Notes: generated from the sequence alone by a model not told the origin. 64,000 nucleotides of DNA from Thermosipho sp. (in: thermotogales) (GCA_017656345.1 JACDNZ010000010.1:19848-83847); one strand, 5' to 3'; positions 21,609 through 31,050 are shown, counted from the first letter of the stretch. Translations and numbers: made by a program.

Positions 21609-21908
21609 TTGGTAAGAGATACTTTTTTATCTAAATTAGTAGACAGTCCGATAGAAGAAGCTAAAGAGATGTTGGAAGATTTAACTTTTGTTGATTTAGT
21701 TAATACTAAAAAGATTTTAGAACTAGAATATAATAGGGTTACTTTTATGAAAGATAATATAGCAGAAGGTTTAAAACAGAATGTATTTGCTGACAAAGAC
21801 AGGGTACAAGAAGTCTTAGAAGATTTATATATAATACTACAGAGATTAGAGGATTTAGCTACTATTATAGAAACATTAAAGAAAGAAAAAGACGTGTATA
21901 AAAATTAG
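21609..21908 (+). CDS. Hypothetical helical protein
   Basis: The track GTG at 21600 is in the SD (AGGGGTGA); the TTG at 21609 gives about 99 residues. Nearly all predicted helix (FLSKLVDSPIEEAKEMLEDLTF ... VQEVLEDLYIILQRLEDLATIIETLK), probably a coiled coil. Function unknown. Confidence 0.6.
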   Translation: MVRDTFLSKLVDSPIEEAKEMLEDLTFVDLVNTKKILELEYNRVTFMKDNIAEGLKQNVFADKDRVQEVLEDLYIILQRLEDLATIIETLKKEKDVYKN

Positions 21909-21947
21909 ATTTTGTAGTATACTATAGTTAAATAGAAGTTGTTGAGT

Positions 21948-21992
21948 GGTTGATTTTCAATGCTTGACAACGCTTTTAAAGTTTGCTATATT
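21948..21992 (+). promoter_or_regulatory. Promoter with palindromic operator for the SAP-domain gene
   Basis: GGTTGATTTTCAATG (21948-21962), one base, TTGACA (21964-21969), 17 nt, TATATT (21987-21992). The third occurrence of this operator-promoter arrangement. Confidence 0.8.
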
Positions 21993-22046
21993 ATAAGTGT
22001 AGCTTGAAACTTGAAAATAAAATAAAAATTAAGGAGGTAATTATTA

Positions 22047-23084
22047 ATGAAACAAAAACAATTAAAACGCTTAGTTGAAAGCCTTGATGTAGTTATCAGA
22101 GGACTAACTGACATTAGAGTTATTTTATCTGGAGATTTAATTGATAGTGAGAGTGTGCAAGAAGAAAAACCTTTAGAAGTACCAGCTAATGAAACACCAG
22201 CTAAAGAAGGGGTATCAAGAAAAGATGAACTGGAGTCTATGAAGTACAATGATTTAAAGAAATTATGTAAAGATTTAGGTCTTTCACCTAAAGGAAAGAA
22301 AGATGTCTTAATTGAAAGAATACTTAATTGTGAAGAAACTAAAGAAGAAATTATGCAGTCAGAAGAAGGAGAGCTAGAGCCAGAACTTCAAGAAGTTGTT
22401 GAAGAAAACGAAGTAGAGGAAGAAAGTACAGAAGAGCCAGAAGAAAACGAAGTAGAAATTGAAGAAGATTCAGAAGAGGAAGAAACTTTGTATGAAAAAG
22501 TTGAAAGAGAGTTAGCTGATTATACTTTAGAAGAATTAGCAGAAATACTTGAGAGTGTAGGTAAATCACCTAAAGGTAAACGTCAAGCTTTGATAGCTAA
22601 AATTGTAGACGCTATAGAAGAAGGTTTATTAGAGTTTGATTCAGAAGATGAAGAAGAAATTGAAGAAGAAGATAACGAAGAAGTTGAAGAAGATAACACA
22701 GAAGTTGAGGAAGAAACTACTGATGATGAAGATATTGAAGAGGAAATGACAGAAGCTAGAAGAAAGACTATTGAAGAATTAGTAAAAGAAATAAAAAGAC
22801 AATATAAAGAAGGTGAACTTTCTGATAAAGAAATCAAAGCAACTTTAGAGCAGTATAATGAGTATAGCGAAACTTGCAGTACTTGTAATTGCCCTAAAGA
22901 AGATAGGTTAAAGTGTTATATAGACCTATATACTTCTTTAGTTGATGATGAAGGAAATATGCATGAATTACAAGAAGTATTCTACAGAAATGGTGAACCA
23001 GTATGTTGTGGTAAGTATTTAGTTGAATTAAATAATGGAAATTACTATTGTGAAGTTTGTGGAACTGAATATGAAACAGAATAA
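22047..23084 (+). CDS. Acidic protein with two SAP-like DNA-binding motifs
   Basis: A 345-residue protein. SAP-like helix-turn-helix segments at about residues 70-95 (MKYNDLKKLCKDLGLSPKGKKDVLIERI) and 165-190 (LEELAEILESVGKSPKGKRQALIAKI). They are separated and followed by very acidic low-complexity linkers (EEEEIEEEDNEEVEED). The C-terminus (about 270-345) has CSTCNCPKEDRLKC and CGKYL ... YYCEVCGTEYE, likely Zn-binding. SAP motifs bind AT-rich DNA. It could organise phage DNA or tether a complex to it. Single gene between its promoter and a terminator. Confidence 0.8.
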   Translation: MKQKQLKRLVESLDVVIRGLTDIRVILSGDLIDSESVQEEKPLEVPANETPAKEGVSRKDELESMKYNDLKKLCKDLGLSPKGKKDVLIERILNCEETKEEIMQSEEGELEPELQEVVEENEVEEESTEEPEENEVEIEEDSEEEETLYEKVERELADYTLEELAEILESVGKSPKGKRQALIAKIVDAIEEGLLEFDSEDEEEIEEEDNEEVEEDNTEVEEETTDDEDIEEEMTEARRKTIEELVKEIKRQYKEGELSDKEIKATLEQYNEYSETCSTCNCPKEDRLKCYIDLYTSLVDDEGNMHELQEVFYRNGEPVCCGKYLVELNNGNYYCEVCGTEYETE

Positions 23085-23110
23085 GAGGTAGTCTTTTGAC
23101 TACCTCTTTT
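23085..23110 (+). terminator. Rho-independent terminator
   Basis: GAGGTAGTC/GACTACCTC 9-bp stem with a TTTT loop, followed by TTTT, directly after the SAP-domain gene. Confidence 0.85.
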
Positions 23111-23127
23111 ATAAAGGGGGTATAACT

Positions 23128-23364
23128 GTGATATTCTTTGATAGAATAAGTGAATTGATTAATTGGAGAAAGAAAAGAGATTTTCTAAAACTTGAATTAG
23201 AGAAGGCAAAGCAAGAATTAATATTAACAGAGCAGAATTTTAAGTATGCTACTAATGACTATGTTGAAGTCGCAGTTTTAGATTTAGAAAAGGCTAGAAA
23301 GAGATATAGTGCTTTATTAAGAGAATATAAGGAGGTCTTGAGAAATAATGAGGTCATTGATTAA
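23128..23364 (+). CDS. Hypothetical coiled-coil protein
   Basis: 78 residues from a GTG start after AAAGGGGG. Continuous heptad-like helix (KRDFLKLELEKAKQELILTEQNF ... LEKARKRYSALLREYKEVL). It overlaps the start of the glucosaminidase gene by 17 nt, whose SD (AAGGAGG) it contains. It may partner the lysis protein, but this is only positional. Confidence 0.6.
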   Translation: MIFFDRISELINWRKKRDFLKLELEKAKQELILTEQNFKYATNDYVEVAVLDLEKARKRYSALLREYKEVLRNNEVID

Positions 23365-24076
23365 CAACTTATTAATAGTTGCTTTAGTAGCTTGTTTATT
23401 AGTTACTGTATCTGTTTATGCATTTACTAAACATGTGGAGTATAGTGTTAATTACGAGGATAAATTTCAAGACTTAGAAGAGTTAGATAGAGAGTTAGCA
23501 GATATAAATAGTAATTTGGACTTGTTATTTTCTGATGTATTACAGACAAAGTCTTATATAGAGGGACTGCCTTTTAGACCAAAGATAGCTGTATCAAGTA
23601 GAGGAATTATATCAAATACTACTTATTATGATTATTCGGATTTAACTAAACGCTCTTATGTAAGTGCCGAGTTTTTAGATAGACATTTAGCTAATACTCC
23701 ACTAGCAAATTTAGGAGAGTATTTTGTGATAGCTGAAAAGCTATATGGTATTAATGCTGTATTTTTATGTGCCTTAGCTATACATGAGAGTAATTGGGGT
23801 AGAAGTAAGTTAGCTAGAGAGAAGAATAATTTATTTGGATTTACTGCCTATAACAATAGTGTTTATAAAAGTGCTAAGAAATTCGACTCTAAAGAAGAAT
23901 GTATTTTATTTGTAGCAGGTTATTTAGCTTATAACTATTTAGATGAGAGAGGTAAACACTATAATGGTAAATCTATTAACGCAATAAATAAGTTATATGC
24001 AGTTAATGATGATATGACTCCTAATTTAGAATGGGGTCAGAATATAAAATTACTTATGCAAAAATTAATAAAATAG
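23348..24076 (+). CDS. Membrane-anchored N-acetylglucosaminidase (GH73-like)
   Basis: A 242-residue protein with an N-terminal signal or anchor (MRSLINNLLIVALVACLLVTVSVYA), a coiled stalk (about 35-75), and a LytG/FlgJ-like glucosaminidase domain from about 110: SAEFLDRHLANTPLANLGEYFVIAEKLYGINAVFLCALAIHESNWGRSKLAREKNNLFGFTAY, with the catalytic Glu in HESNWG. The domain cleaves the glycan of peptidoglycan. With a signal-arrest or anchor N-terminus it could be the endolysin. It may alternatively remodel the wall during entry or egress. No adjacent holin is certain. Confidence 0.85.
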   Translation: MRSLINNLLIVALVACLLVTVSVYAFTKHVEYSVNYEDKFQDLEELDRELADINSNLDLLFSDVLQTKSYIEGLPFRPKIAVSSRGIISNTTYYDYSDLTKRSYVSAEFLDRHLANTPLANLGEYFVIAEKLYGINAVFLCALAIHESNWGRSKLAREKNNLFGFTAYNNSVYKSAKKFDSKEECILFVAGYLAYNYLDERGKHYNGKSINAINKLYAVNDDMTPNLEWGQNIKLLMQKLIK

Positions 24077-24092
24077 AAAGTGAGGGTAAGAG

Positions 24093-24257
24093 ATGAATTA
24101 TATATACAATGATTTTTCAATAAAGTTAACCTTTTGGCAGAGATTAAAATTCCTATTCTCTAATAAGCTAAAAGTTCGATTGACTTTAGAGTTTAAAGGT
24201 GAAGGCTCTATTTATATTACAGAGTGTAAATTAGAAAAAGTTGAGGAGGTAAGATAA
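24093..24257 (+). CDS. Hypothetical 54-residue protein
   Basis: Too short for the track. ATG after GAGGG encodes MNYIYNDFSIKLTFWQRLKFLFSNKLKV...VEEVR; its TAATG stop-start overlaps tdk. The sequence has an aromatic/basic amphipathic stretch and a beta C-terminal part. Similar short proteins with xFWxRLKxLFxxKLxVxL are frequent in phages, function unknown. Confidence 0.6.
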   Translation: MNYIYNDFSIKLTFWQRLKFLFSNKLKVRLTLEFKGEGSIYITECKLEKVEEVR

Positions 24258-24892
24258 TGAGTAAGAAACTATACTTTAGATATGGAGTAATGAATAGTGG
24301 TAAGTCTACACAGTTACTACAAATAGCCCATGATTATGAAGTAAATAATAATAAAAGAGTTTTAGTTTTAAAGCCTAAAGTAGACACTAAAGCAGGAGAA
24401 TATGTTATTACTAGAATGGGAGATGGTGTATTTAAGAGAAAATGTGATTTTCTAATTGACCCTAAAGATGATTTATTTGAAATACTTTCAGATGAAAAAT
24501 ATAAAGATGTGGCTTGTGTACTTATAGATGAATCACAATTTTTATCTAGAAAAAATGTTGAAAGCTTAACTTTAGTAGTAATTAAATTAGATATACCAGT
24601 TATATGTTTTGGGTTAAGAAATGATTTTAGAGGACACCCATTTGAAGGAAGTAGTTGGTTATTTGCATTAGCCCAAGATATAGAAGAAATAACAACACGT
24701 GCATTAGACAGGTTTGATAGTAAACGAGCAACAATGAATATAAGATTAATAAATGGTAAGCCAGTATTTGAGGGAGAGCAGATAAGTATTGATGATAAAG
24801 TTGAAATAACATATCTTCCAGTATCATTAAAGACTTTTATAGAAATGAAAGAAGAGTATTATAAAAAGGAGAATAAATATTATGATAGTTAA
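24257..24892 (+). CDS. tdk: Thymidine kinase (type II), zinc cysteines lost
   Basis: A 211-residue enzyme that phosphorylates thymidine to dTMP. P-loop MNSGKST (residues about 12-18), VLVLKPKVDTK, Walker B-like VLIDESQFLS with the catalytic Glu, and IPVICFGLRNDFRGHPFEGSSWLFALA (lasso region precursor) are clear. In most bacterial Tdk four Cys bind Zn in the lasso; here the corresponding stretch is ALDRFDSKRATMNIRL and YLPVSLKTF, with none of the four. GEQISIDDKVEITYLPV otherwise keeps the family pattern. Probably active as part of the thymidylate supply group with thyX. Confidence 0.9.
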   Translation: MSKKLYFRYGVMNSGKSTQLLQIAHDYEVNNNKRVLVLKPKVDTKAGEYVITRMGDGVFKRKCDFLIDPKDDLFEILSDEKYKDVACVLIDESQFLSRKNVESLTLVVIKLDIPVICFGLRNDFRGHPFEGSSWLFALAQDIEEITTRALDRFDSKRATMNIRLINGKPVFEGEQISIDDKVEITYLPVSLKTFIEMKEEYYKKENKYYDS

Positions 24893-25052
24893 AATTAAAT
24901 TGATTTATAAAAATAATACAATAATAGAAGAAATATTTGAGGAGAAACATCTTAAATGTATAGATGTAGCTTATGCTTTAGCTATTACTCTTGAAAAATA
25001 TGAGGATAGAGAAAATGATTTAGAGTCAATAGATATAAAAATTTATGTATAG
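24882..25052 (+). CDS. Hypothetical 56-residue protein
   Basis: Too short for the track. ATG after AAAGGAG inside the end of tdk encodes MIVKIKLIYKNNTIIEEIFEEKH...IDIKIYV, a small beta-alpha-beta type sequence. Tight packing with the upstream and downstream genes supports translation. Function unknown. Confidence 0.55.
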   Translation: MIVKIKLIYKNNTIIEEIFEEKHLKCIDVAYALAITLEKYEDRENDLESIDIKIYV

Positions 25053-25064
25053 GAGGTATTAGAA

Positions 25065-25301
25065 ATGAAAATTAAATTTATTAAATCGACAGTAACAGAA
25101 GTAAATGTAGGTGACGTTGTAGAATTTAAAGATGGAGATTATTATTTATTAGTACAAGATACTACAGTAAGTAGTGGTATTAATTTAAAATTTTTAAATT
25201 TAAAAGATTGTAGATTGTATGGATTTGTTTCTGATTTTCATAGACACGTTAAAAGAGTAATTAAAAAAGATAATATAGTAATTACAAATAAGGAGGTATA
25301 A
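25065..25301 (+). CDS. Hypothetical small beta-rich protein
   Basis: 78 residues, [45 protein letters not shown] suggests a small barrel such as SH3-like. The C-terminus is basic. Ends one base before thyX start context. Function unknown. Confidence 0.6.
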   Translation: MKIKFIKSTVTEVNVGDVVEFKDGDYYLLVQDTTVSSGINLKFLNLKDCRLYGFVSDFHRHVKRVIKKDNIVITNKEV

Positions 25302-25302
25302 A

Positions 25303-26115
25303 ATGAAAGTTGAATTAATAAGTTATACACCTAATCCAGAGAGGTTAGTTGCTTCTAGTGCAAAATTATGTTATAGCCCAGTAGGTATAAATGAAATACA
25401 AGAAAATTTAACCTTAGAAAAGACCAAAAAATTTATAGAAAAGCTAATGAGTTTAGGGCATGAATCACCTTTAGAGCATATAACTTTTACTTTTGCAATA
25501 GAGGGAGTAAGCAGAAGTTTAACCCACCAATTAGTAAGACATAGGGTAGCTTCTTATAGTCAACAGAGTCAACGCTATGTAAAATTAGACCATTTTGAAT
25601 ATGTTGTACCTAAATTAATAGAAGAAAGTCCTAAAGCTAAAAGAAGGTTTATTGAAGAAATGGAAAAAGACCAAAAAGCATATGATGATTTAGTAACAAT
25701 ATTATTAGCAGAGGAAATAAGAAAGTTTTATAATTATGAAGGTGTACCATATGATGAGTTATATGCTAGAGATGATAAAGAATTAATTGAAGAATTTAAG
25801 AAGTATAAAAAATATGTATTTAAAATGATGGAGAAAAAAGCAATAGAAAATGCAAGATATGTATTACCTAATGCTTGTGAAACTAAAATTGTTGTGACTA
25901 TGAACGCTAGGTCATTATTAAACTTCTTTAAGCATAGATGTTGTAATAGGGCGCAAGACGAAATAAGAACTTTAGCTGATGAAATGCTAAGGTTATGTAG
26001 AGAAGTAGCCCCTAACATATTTAGATATGCAGGTGCTAGTTGTATAAAAGGTAAGTGTCCAGAAGGTGAAATGAGTTGTGGAAGTCCTAGAATAGATTTA
26101 ATACCCAAATATTAA
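25303..26115 (+). CDS. thyX: Flavin-dependent thymidylate synthase ThyX
   Basis: A 270-residue enzyme making dTMP from dUMP with methylene-THF and FADH2. The ThyX motif [14 protein letters not shown] (RHRxxSxxxxSxRY) is at about residue 79, with [12 protein letters not shown] before it and [35 protein letters not shown] after it. Length is a little above the usual 220-250 and includes a C-terminal Cys-rich tail ([17 protein letters not shown]). Adjacent to tdk, consistent with dTTP supply. Confidence 0.95.
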   Translation: MKVELISYTPNPERLVASSAKLCYSPVGINEIQENLTLEKTKKFIEKLMSLGHESPLEHITFTFAIEGVSRSLTHQLVRHRVASYSQQSQRYVKLDHFEYVVPKLIEESPKAKRRFIEEMEKDQKAYDDLVTILLAEEIRKFYNYEGVPYDELYARDDKELIEEFKKYKKYVFKMMEKKAIENARYVLPNACETKIVVTMNARSLLNFFKHRCCNRAQDEIRTLADEMLRLCREVAPNIFRYAGASCIKGKCPEGEMSCGSPRIDLIPKY

Positions 26116-26137
26116 TTTTAGTTAAAGGGGGAATATT

Positions 26138-26713
26138 GTGTTTGAAAAATCTTTCTACTATAAAGATAATATATTAGAGTTAAAGAATAATATTATAGAA
26201 GCTGTTAAATTTATTAAGAAGGATTTTAAAGAAATAGCAATAGTAAATATAGGTACTGATAGATGTACTGGAGATTGTTTTGCACCTCTTGTGGGGACTT
26301 TAATTAAAAGTGATGAAAGATTTGATTTCCCTAATGTTAAAGTTTATGGTGACTTAAATGAGCCAATTCACGCTAAGAATTTAGAAGAGTTTTTAGAAGA
26401 TTTTAATAAGCAAGTTACTCCAGATACTTTAGTCATTGCTATTGACGCTTGTTTAGGTAAAGAAGAAGATATAGGTTTTATAAAAATTAAAAGTGAAGCT
26501 TTAAGTCCCGGTAGAGGTTTAGATAAAGACCTACCTAAAGTTGGGGATATATGTATAAATGGTATAATAAGTGAAAATAGTGATTTTAATATTTTTACAT
26601 TATCTCAAGTAAAATTAGGCTTAGTTTACTCTATGGCAGAAGTAACTAGAATTGCTTTAAAACTTGCAATTCAAGAATTATATAATGAAAACTATAAAAT
26701 ATATAAAATATGA
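26138..26713 (+). CDS. yyaC: YyaC-like sporulation-associated protease-fold protein
   Basis: A 191-residue protein with a GTG start after GGGGGAA. The pattern IAIVNIGTDRCTGDCFAPLVGTLI, VYGDLNEPIHAKNLEE, LVIAIDACLGKEEDIGFIKIKSEALSPGRGLDKDLPKVGDICINGII follows the YyaC/DUF1256 family, related to the germination protease GPR and hydrogenase maturation protease fold. YyaC is normally a sporulation-related protein of Firmicutes. The D-A-C-L segment carries the Asp expected at the site. Together with SpoVS it suggests interaction with host sporulation, but direct function is unknown. Confidence 0.85.
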   Translation: MFEKSFYYKDNILELKNNIIEAVKFIKKDFKEIAIVNIGTDRCTGDCFAPLVGTLIKSDERFDFPNVKVYGDLNEPIHAKNLEEFLEDFNKQVTPDTLVIAIDACLGKEEDIGFIKIKSEALSPGRGLDKDLPKVGDICINGIISENSDFNIFTLSQVKLGLVYSMAEVTRIALKLAIQELYNENYKIYKI

Positions 26714-26728
26714 AAAGGAGGAGATTTT

Positions 26729-27013
26729 ATGAAAATAAAAGGTATTAATTTTGAAGCAGAATGGACTAAAGACTGTGGAAGTAAAGAAAATTTTGATTTT
26801 AGTGTTATCCGAGTAGATACAAGATATTGGGGAGATTATACAGCAAAACCTTCAATATATTTAGGTGATAAAGTTTTATATGAATTACCAAAAGAACAAT
26901 ATATCGAAGGAGATTCGGAAATAGAATGTAAATATAAAACAGAACAATGGATAAAAGAAAAATTAGAAAAATTAATAGATATAATATTTGAAAAAGTAAA
27001 GGAGGTTGAGTGA
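26729..27013 (+). CDS. Hypothetical protein
   Basis: 94 residues, SD AAAGGAGG. The N-terminal part alternates strands (GINFEAEWTKDCGSKENFDFSVIRVDTRYWGDYTAKPSIYLGDK) and the C-terminus is a long helix. Function unknown. Confidence 0.6.
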   Translation: MKIKGINFEAEWTKDCGSKENFDFSVIRVDTRYWGDYTAKPSIYLGDKVLYELPKEQYIEGDSEIECKYKTEQWIKEKLEKLIDIIFEKVKEVE

Positions 27014-27066
27014 TGTGCCTACAAGATTCATGCAACATTATAAAAATTAGAAAGTGAGGTGTAAAA

Positions 27067-27207
27067 ATGCAAATAGATAATAAAAAGTATGAGAAAATTG
27101 TTATAACTACTAAAGAAAATGAAGTTGTTACAGTAATTTCAGACGATAATATAATAGAACATAACGGTTATAAAGTAATTTTAGATTCATATAATGAAAC
27201 GGAGTAG
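27067..27207 (+). CDS. Hypothetical 46-residue protein
   Basis: Too short for the track. ATG after GTGAGGTG encodes MQIDNKKYEKIVITTKENEVVTVISDDNIIEHNGYKVILDSYNETE, a short beta-rich sequence. Its stop lies in a terminator hairpin. Function unknown. Confidence 0.5.
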   Translation: MQIDNKKYEKIVITTKENEVVTVISDDNIIEHNGYKVILDSYNETE

Positions 27208-27225
27208 AGAAATCTACTCCATTTT
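27201..27225 (+). terminator. Rho-independent terminator
   Basis: GGAGTAGA/TCTACTCC stem with GAAA tetraloop, followed by ATTTTG. Two overlapping TATAAT boxes (27228-27233 and 27233-27238) follow immediately and may serve the Nudix gene, but no good -35 is visible. Confidence 0.75.
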
Positions 27226-27265
27226 GATATAATATAATTACCACTAAAGAAGGAGGTCTATTTTT

Positions 27266-27925
27266 ATGTCTATTAATCGTGAAGAGTTGAAAAAGAAGTA
27301 CGGAGATGAACAAGTTTTAGTAGTACCTTTAAAAGCCCTGCCAGAGTTAGAAGAAGGATTGAATTTAATATCTAGTAAAGTAATTGAAAAATTATTAGAG
27401 CAATCCTATTTTATACCTCGTTGGGCTAGTGATGAAAACCCAGAAGAGGTAGAGATAATTCCTTATGTAGTCATTAGAACTGTATTCACTAATAAAGTAT
27501 TCTGTGTGAAAAGAATTTCTGGCAGTAATGAAAAGAGATTAGTAAATAAGTTATCAATAGGTATAGGTGGACATATTAATCCAGACCCTAGAGATTTAAA
27601 AGGTATGTATTTAGTTTTAGCTAGTATGCAAAGAGAATTGTTAGAAGAGTTAGAGTTTGACCCTAAGATAATGTTAAAATCTGGATTACAATTATTAGGA
27701 TTAATTCGTTGTACTAAAACTTCTGTAGATAAAGACCATATAGGAATATTATTTATTATTATTGTGCCAGATGATTTTGAAGATAAAATTTCAGTTAAGG
27801 AGGTTGATACCTTAGAAGGTAAATTTGAATTAATAGAAAGTTTAAAAGAGAAGTGGAATTATGATAGATTAGAAAACTGGAGTAAAATAGCTTTAGATAA
27901 TTTAGTAGTAGTGAAAGGGGAGTAG
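27266..27925 (+). CDS. Nudix-like hydrolase
   Basis: A 219-residue protein. From about residue 98 the GIGGHINPDPRDLKGMYLVLASMQRELLEELEF segment fits the Nudix box pattern (Gx5Ex7REUxEExGU) only partly: the RELLEEL core is intact, the first Glu is not where expected. PYVVIRTVFTNKVFCVKRI precedes it as the first strands. Similar proteins act on nucleoside diphosphate derivatives. Four bases before nrdJ, so probably co-transcribed with it. Could be a nucleotide-pool cleanser; substrate unknown. Confidence 0.7.
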   Translation: MSINREELKKKYGDEQVLVVPLKALPELEEGLNLISSKVIEKLLEQSYFIPRWASDENPEEVEIIPYVVIRTVFTNKVFCVKRISGSNEKRLVNKLSIGIGGHINPDPRDLKGMYLVLASMQRELLEELEFDPKIMLKSGLQLLGLIRCTKTSVDKDHIGILFIIIVPDDFEDKISVKEVDTLEGKFELIESLKEKWNYDRLENWSKIALDNLVVVKGE

Positions 27926-27928
27926 TAT

Positions 27929-30900
27929 ATGCACAACTTTAATCAAAATGCAGTAAAGATTTTAGAAGATAGATACCTATTAAAAGACGGTGATGGAAGT
28001 ATTATTGAAACTCCAGAAGATATGTTAGAAAGAGTTGCAACTGTAGTAAGTAAAGGTGATGAAAAATTAAAAGAAGAGTTTTTAGAAATAATGAGGGAGT
28101 TAAAATTCTTACCGAATAGTCCAACTTTAATGAACGCTGGTGCTAAGTTAGGTCAACTTTCAGCTTGTTTTGTTGTACCAGTAGAAGATAGTATGCATAG
28201 TATTTATAAAGCTATACACGACCAAGCAATTATTCAAAAGACAGGTGGAGGAACAGGATTTAATTTCTCTAAATTATCAGAGAAAGACGCATTTTTAACA
28301 ACAAGTCAAGGTAGAGCAAGTGGACCTATAAGTTTTATGAAAGTGTTTAATGAGTCTAGTAGAACTGTAGAACAAGGTGGAAAACGTAGAGGGGCTAATA
28401 TGGGAATTTTAGAAGCCGACCATTTTGATATTTTTGATTTTATAGAAGCAAAAAATGTTAAGTATTGTGATGTTTGTAATACAAAAATGGGAAGAAATCA
28501 ATTTGAATGTCCTAATTGTGGGAGATATATTCCAGAAGATACAACATTAAACTATTTTAACTTATCAGTAGGTATAAATGACGAATTTATACAAAAAGCT
28601 ATAAATTTAGTTGAAAAAGGGATTGATAGTGATTGGGTTTTAAGAAGTAGACGTGACCCTAATAAAATTAAAGTAGTTAAGTTTAGTGATTTATGGAAGA
28701 AGATTGTTTTTTATGCTTGGTATAGTGGAGAGCCTGGATTAATAAATTTAAGTGAGATAAATAGACATAACCCTATACCTACAGAGCCGATAGACGCTAC
28801 TAATCCATGTGTTGTAGGAGATACTTTAGTCCAAACAGTAGAAGGAGAAATACCAATAAAAGATTTAGTTGGTAAAGAAATTGATGTATATTGTATGAAT
28901 GAAAAAGGTGAGTTAACAATATCTAGGGCATATAATATTAGAAAAACTAGAGAAAATGCAGAGTTAGTTAAAGTTGTTACAACTAGAGGTGAAATTATTT
29001 GTACTCCAGACCATAAATTTTATACTAAAAATAGAGGTTGGGTAGAAGCTAAAGATTTAAACCCTAAAGATAAAATTGTAGGTTTGAATAGAAAAATGAA
29101 AAACGAGAAATATTGTGCTGTAGGATTGACAGGTACAGAATATATATCAGAGCATAGATTTATTATGAGCCATTATGAGGATATTGAAGGTAAAGACGTT
29201 CATCATATAGATGGCAATACATTAAATAATGTAAAATCTAATTTAGAAGTAATAGAACATGGTAAACATTCAGTATTGTCAAATAAAGGGCATATTGATT
29301 GGAGTATTAGAAATGAAAAAGGTCAATTTGTACGAAAGCCTGTAAAAAAAGAGAAGGATAAACTTACATTGAATAGACCTATAGGGGCTAATTTAAGAGT
29401 TAAAGAAGTTATTTATTTAGATTATAAAGAGGACGTTTATGATTTAACTGTAGAAAATTATCATAATTTTATAGCTAACGGTGTTGTTATTCACAACTGT
29501 GGTGAACAACCTCTAAGACCTTACGAAAGTTGTAATTTAGGAAGTATTAATTTAGATAGATTAACTGACATGGAAGGTAATTTAGATTTTAAAGAATTAG
29601 AAAGAGTAACAAGATTAGCAGTAGACTTTTTGGATAATGTAATAGATGTAAATAAATATCCTCTAAAAGAAATTGAAGAAAGTACTAAGCAAACAAGAAA
29701 TATAGGTTTGGGTGTAATGGGATTAGCTAGAATGTTACAGAAGATGGAGATACCTTATGATAGCCCAGAAGGTAGAGCTAAAGTAAAGGAAGTTTTAGAA
29801 ATAATACAATATTTTGCTGATGACCAAAGTATGTATAGAGCAAGAAAATATGGTAATTTCCCACTATATGAAAAAAGTGTTTATGCAGAACAAGGAATAC
29901 CAATGAGAAACGCTACAAGAACTACAGTAGCACCTACAGGAAGTATAGGAACATTAGCTAATACAAGTGGTGGTATTGAGCCAGATTTTACACATAGATT
30001 TACTAGAATAGTTAATCAAGGAGATGAAGAAAAAGAATTTAAAATAGTAGTAGAAAACCCAGTTTTAGTTGCTAAATTAAAGAAATACAACTTATATTCA
30101 GAGGAATTAATGAAAGAGATTGAAGAAAATGGAGGAATGTTACCAGAGAACCCTAAAGCTTTAGTAGGTTATCCAGCTAGTGTATATGATTTATATAAAC
30201 ATCTTAGAGAAGTATTTAAAACTGCAAATGAAATAAGTGTTGAAGGTCATATTGATATGTTGATAGCAGTTCAATCAGTTATAAATAATGCAGTATCTAA
30301 AACTATAAATCTACCTAATGAAGCAACTGTAAAAGAAGTAGAGGAAGCTTTTATTAGAATGATAAAAGGTGGTGCTAAAGGGGTTACTGTTTACAGATAT
30401 GGAAGTAGAAAGTTCCAACCTTTAGTTACTAATAAAAAACAAGAAGAGAAGAAAGAAGAGAAAAAAGCTACCTCTAAGAAAGAAGGTTATATTGAGCCAC
30501 CTAGAGATAATTTACCTTCTATAAAAAGAAGATTATATACAGGCTGTGGTAAGTTGTACTTACATGCAGATTATGACCCAGAAACAGGCGATATAAAAGA
30601 AGTATTTATAGATAAAGGTAGTGAAGGTGGTTGTAAGATATTCACTAAAGCAACAAGTAGATTGTTAAGTGTTGCAATACGTGGAGGAATACCTTTAGAT
30701 ATTTTAGTAGAGCAATTAAATTCTGCTGGTAGCTGTCCTTCATATCAATACGCTAGAGGTAAAGGAAAGAAAGTAAGTCCCGGAATGAGTTGCCCTTCTG
30801 CAATAGGTAAAGAATTAGTAAGATTACAGAAAGAGTTACATGAGAAATTTAGTGATTATACAGTAAAGGAAGTAAAAGAGAATGAGTCTATAACGATAGA

Positions 30901-31048
30901 CCCTACTAAAACTTCTAAAGTTATATTAAAGGTGAAAGAAGAAAAAGAAGTAGAAGATGAAACAATGAAGTGTCCAGAATGTGGTGCTAAATTATTACCT
31001 ATAAGTGGTTGTGTTACTTGCCCAGAGTGTGGTTACAGTAAATGTTAA
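27929..31048 (+). CDS. nrdJ: Class II (adenosylcobalamin-dependent) ribonucleotide reductase with an intein
   Basis: A 1039-residue precursor; about 809 residues without the intein (residues 294-523). It reduces ribonucleotides to deoxyribonucleotides. Landmarks: [23 protein letters not shown] with an active-site Cys, [14 protein letters not shown], the split active-site segment [40 protein letters not shown], and the C-terminal redox tail with [10 protein letters not shown] ... [13 protein letters not shown] small Cx2C...Cx2C insert lies at about 176-195. No NrdF partner is present, as expected for class II. ATG start with SD AAAGGGG 4 nt after the Nudix gene. Confidence 0.95.
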   Translation: MHNFNQNAVKILEDRYLLKDGDGSIIETPEDMLERVATVVSKGDEKLKEEFLEIMRELKFLPNSPTLMNAGAKLGQLSACFVVPVEDSMHSIYKAIHDQAIIQKTGGGTGFNFSKLSEKDAFLTTSQGRASGPISFMKVFNESSRTVEQGGKRRGANMGILEADHFDIFDFIEAKNVKYCDVCNTKMGRNQFECPNCGRYIPEDTTLNYFNLSVGINDEFIQKAINLVEKGIDSDWVLRSRRDPNKIKVVKFSDLWKKIVFYAWYSGEPGLINLSEINRHNPIPTEPIDATNPCVVGDTLVQTVEGEIPIKDLVGKEIDVYCMNEKGELTISRAYNIRKTRENAELVKVVTTRGEIICTPDHKFYTKNRGWVEAKDLNPKDKIVGLNRKMKNEKYCAVGLTGTEYISEHRFIMSHYEDIEGKDVHHIDGNTLNNVKSNLEVIEHGKHSVLSNKGHIDWSIRNEKGQFVRKPVKKEKDKLTLNRPIGANLRVKEVIYLDYKEDVYDLTVENYHNFIANGVVIHNCGEQPLRPYESCNLGSINLDRLTDMEGNLDFKELERVTRLAVDFLDNVIDVNKYPLKEIEESTKQTRNIGLGVMGLARMLQKMEIPYDSPEGRAKVKEVLEIIQYFADDQSMYRARKYGNFPLYEKSVYAEQGIPMRNATRTTVAPTGSIGTLANTSGGIEPDFTHRFTRIVNQGDEEKEFKIVVENPVLVAKLKKYNLYSEELMKEIEENGGMLPENPKALVGYPASVYDLYKHLREVFKTANEISVEGHIDMLIAVQSVINNAVSKTINLPNEATVKEVEEAFIRMIKGGAKGVTVYRYGSRKFQPLVTNKKQEEKKEEKKATSKKEGYIEPPRDNLPSIKRRLYTGCGKLYLHADYDPETGDIKEVFIDKGSEGGCKIFTKATSRLLSVAIRGGIPLDILVEQLNSAGSCPSYQYARGKGKKVSPGMSCPSAIGKELVRLQKELHEKFSDYTVKEVKENESITIDPTKTSKVILKVKEEKEVEDETMKCPECGAKLLPISGCVTCPECGYSKC
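28808..29497 (+). mobile_element. Intein with HNH homing-endonuclease domain in NrdJ
   Basis: 230 residues from Cys294 ([10 protein letters not shown], block A) to Asn523 (GVVIHN, block G), interrupting NP/CGEQPL at the RNR active site; the +1 extein residue is Cys. Block B-like TPDHKFYT, and block F-like [18 protein letters not shown] are visible. The middle holds [18 protein letters not shown], an HNH endonuclease core rather than the common LAGLIDADG. All splice residues (Cys1, TPDH His, penultimate His, Asn, Cys+1) are present, so splicing is expected. Confidence 0.92.
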
Positions 31049-31050
31049 TT

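Noticed and set aside
27015-27059. 14-codon ORF MCLQDSCNIIKIRK
   Set aside because: Too short and no strong RBS distinct from its neighbours.
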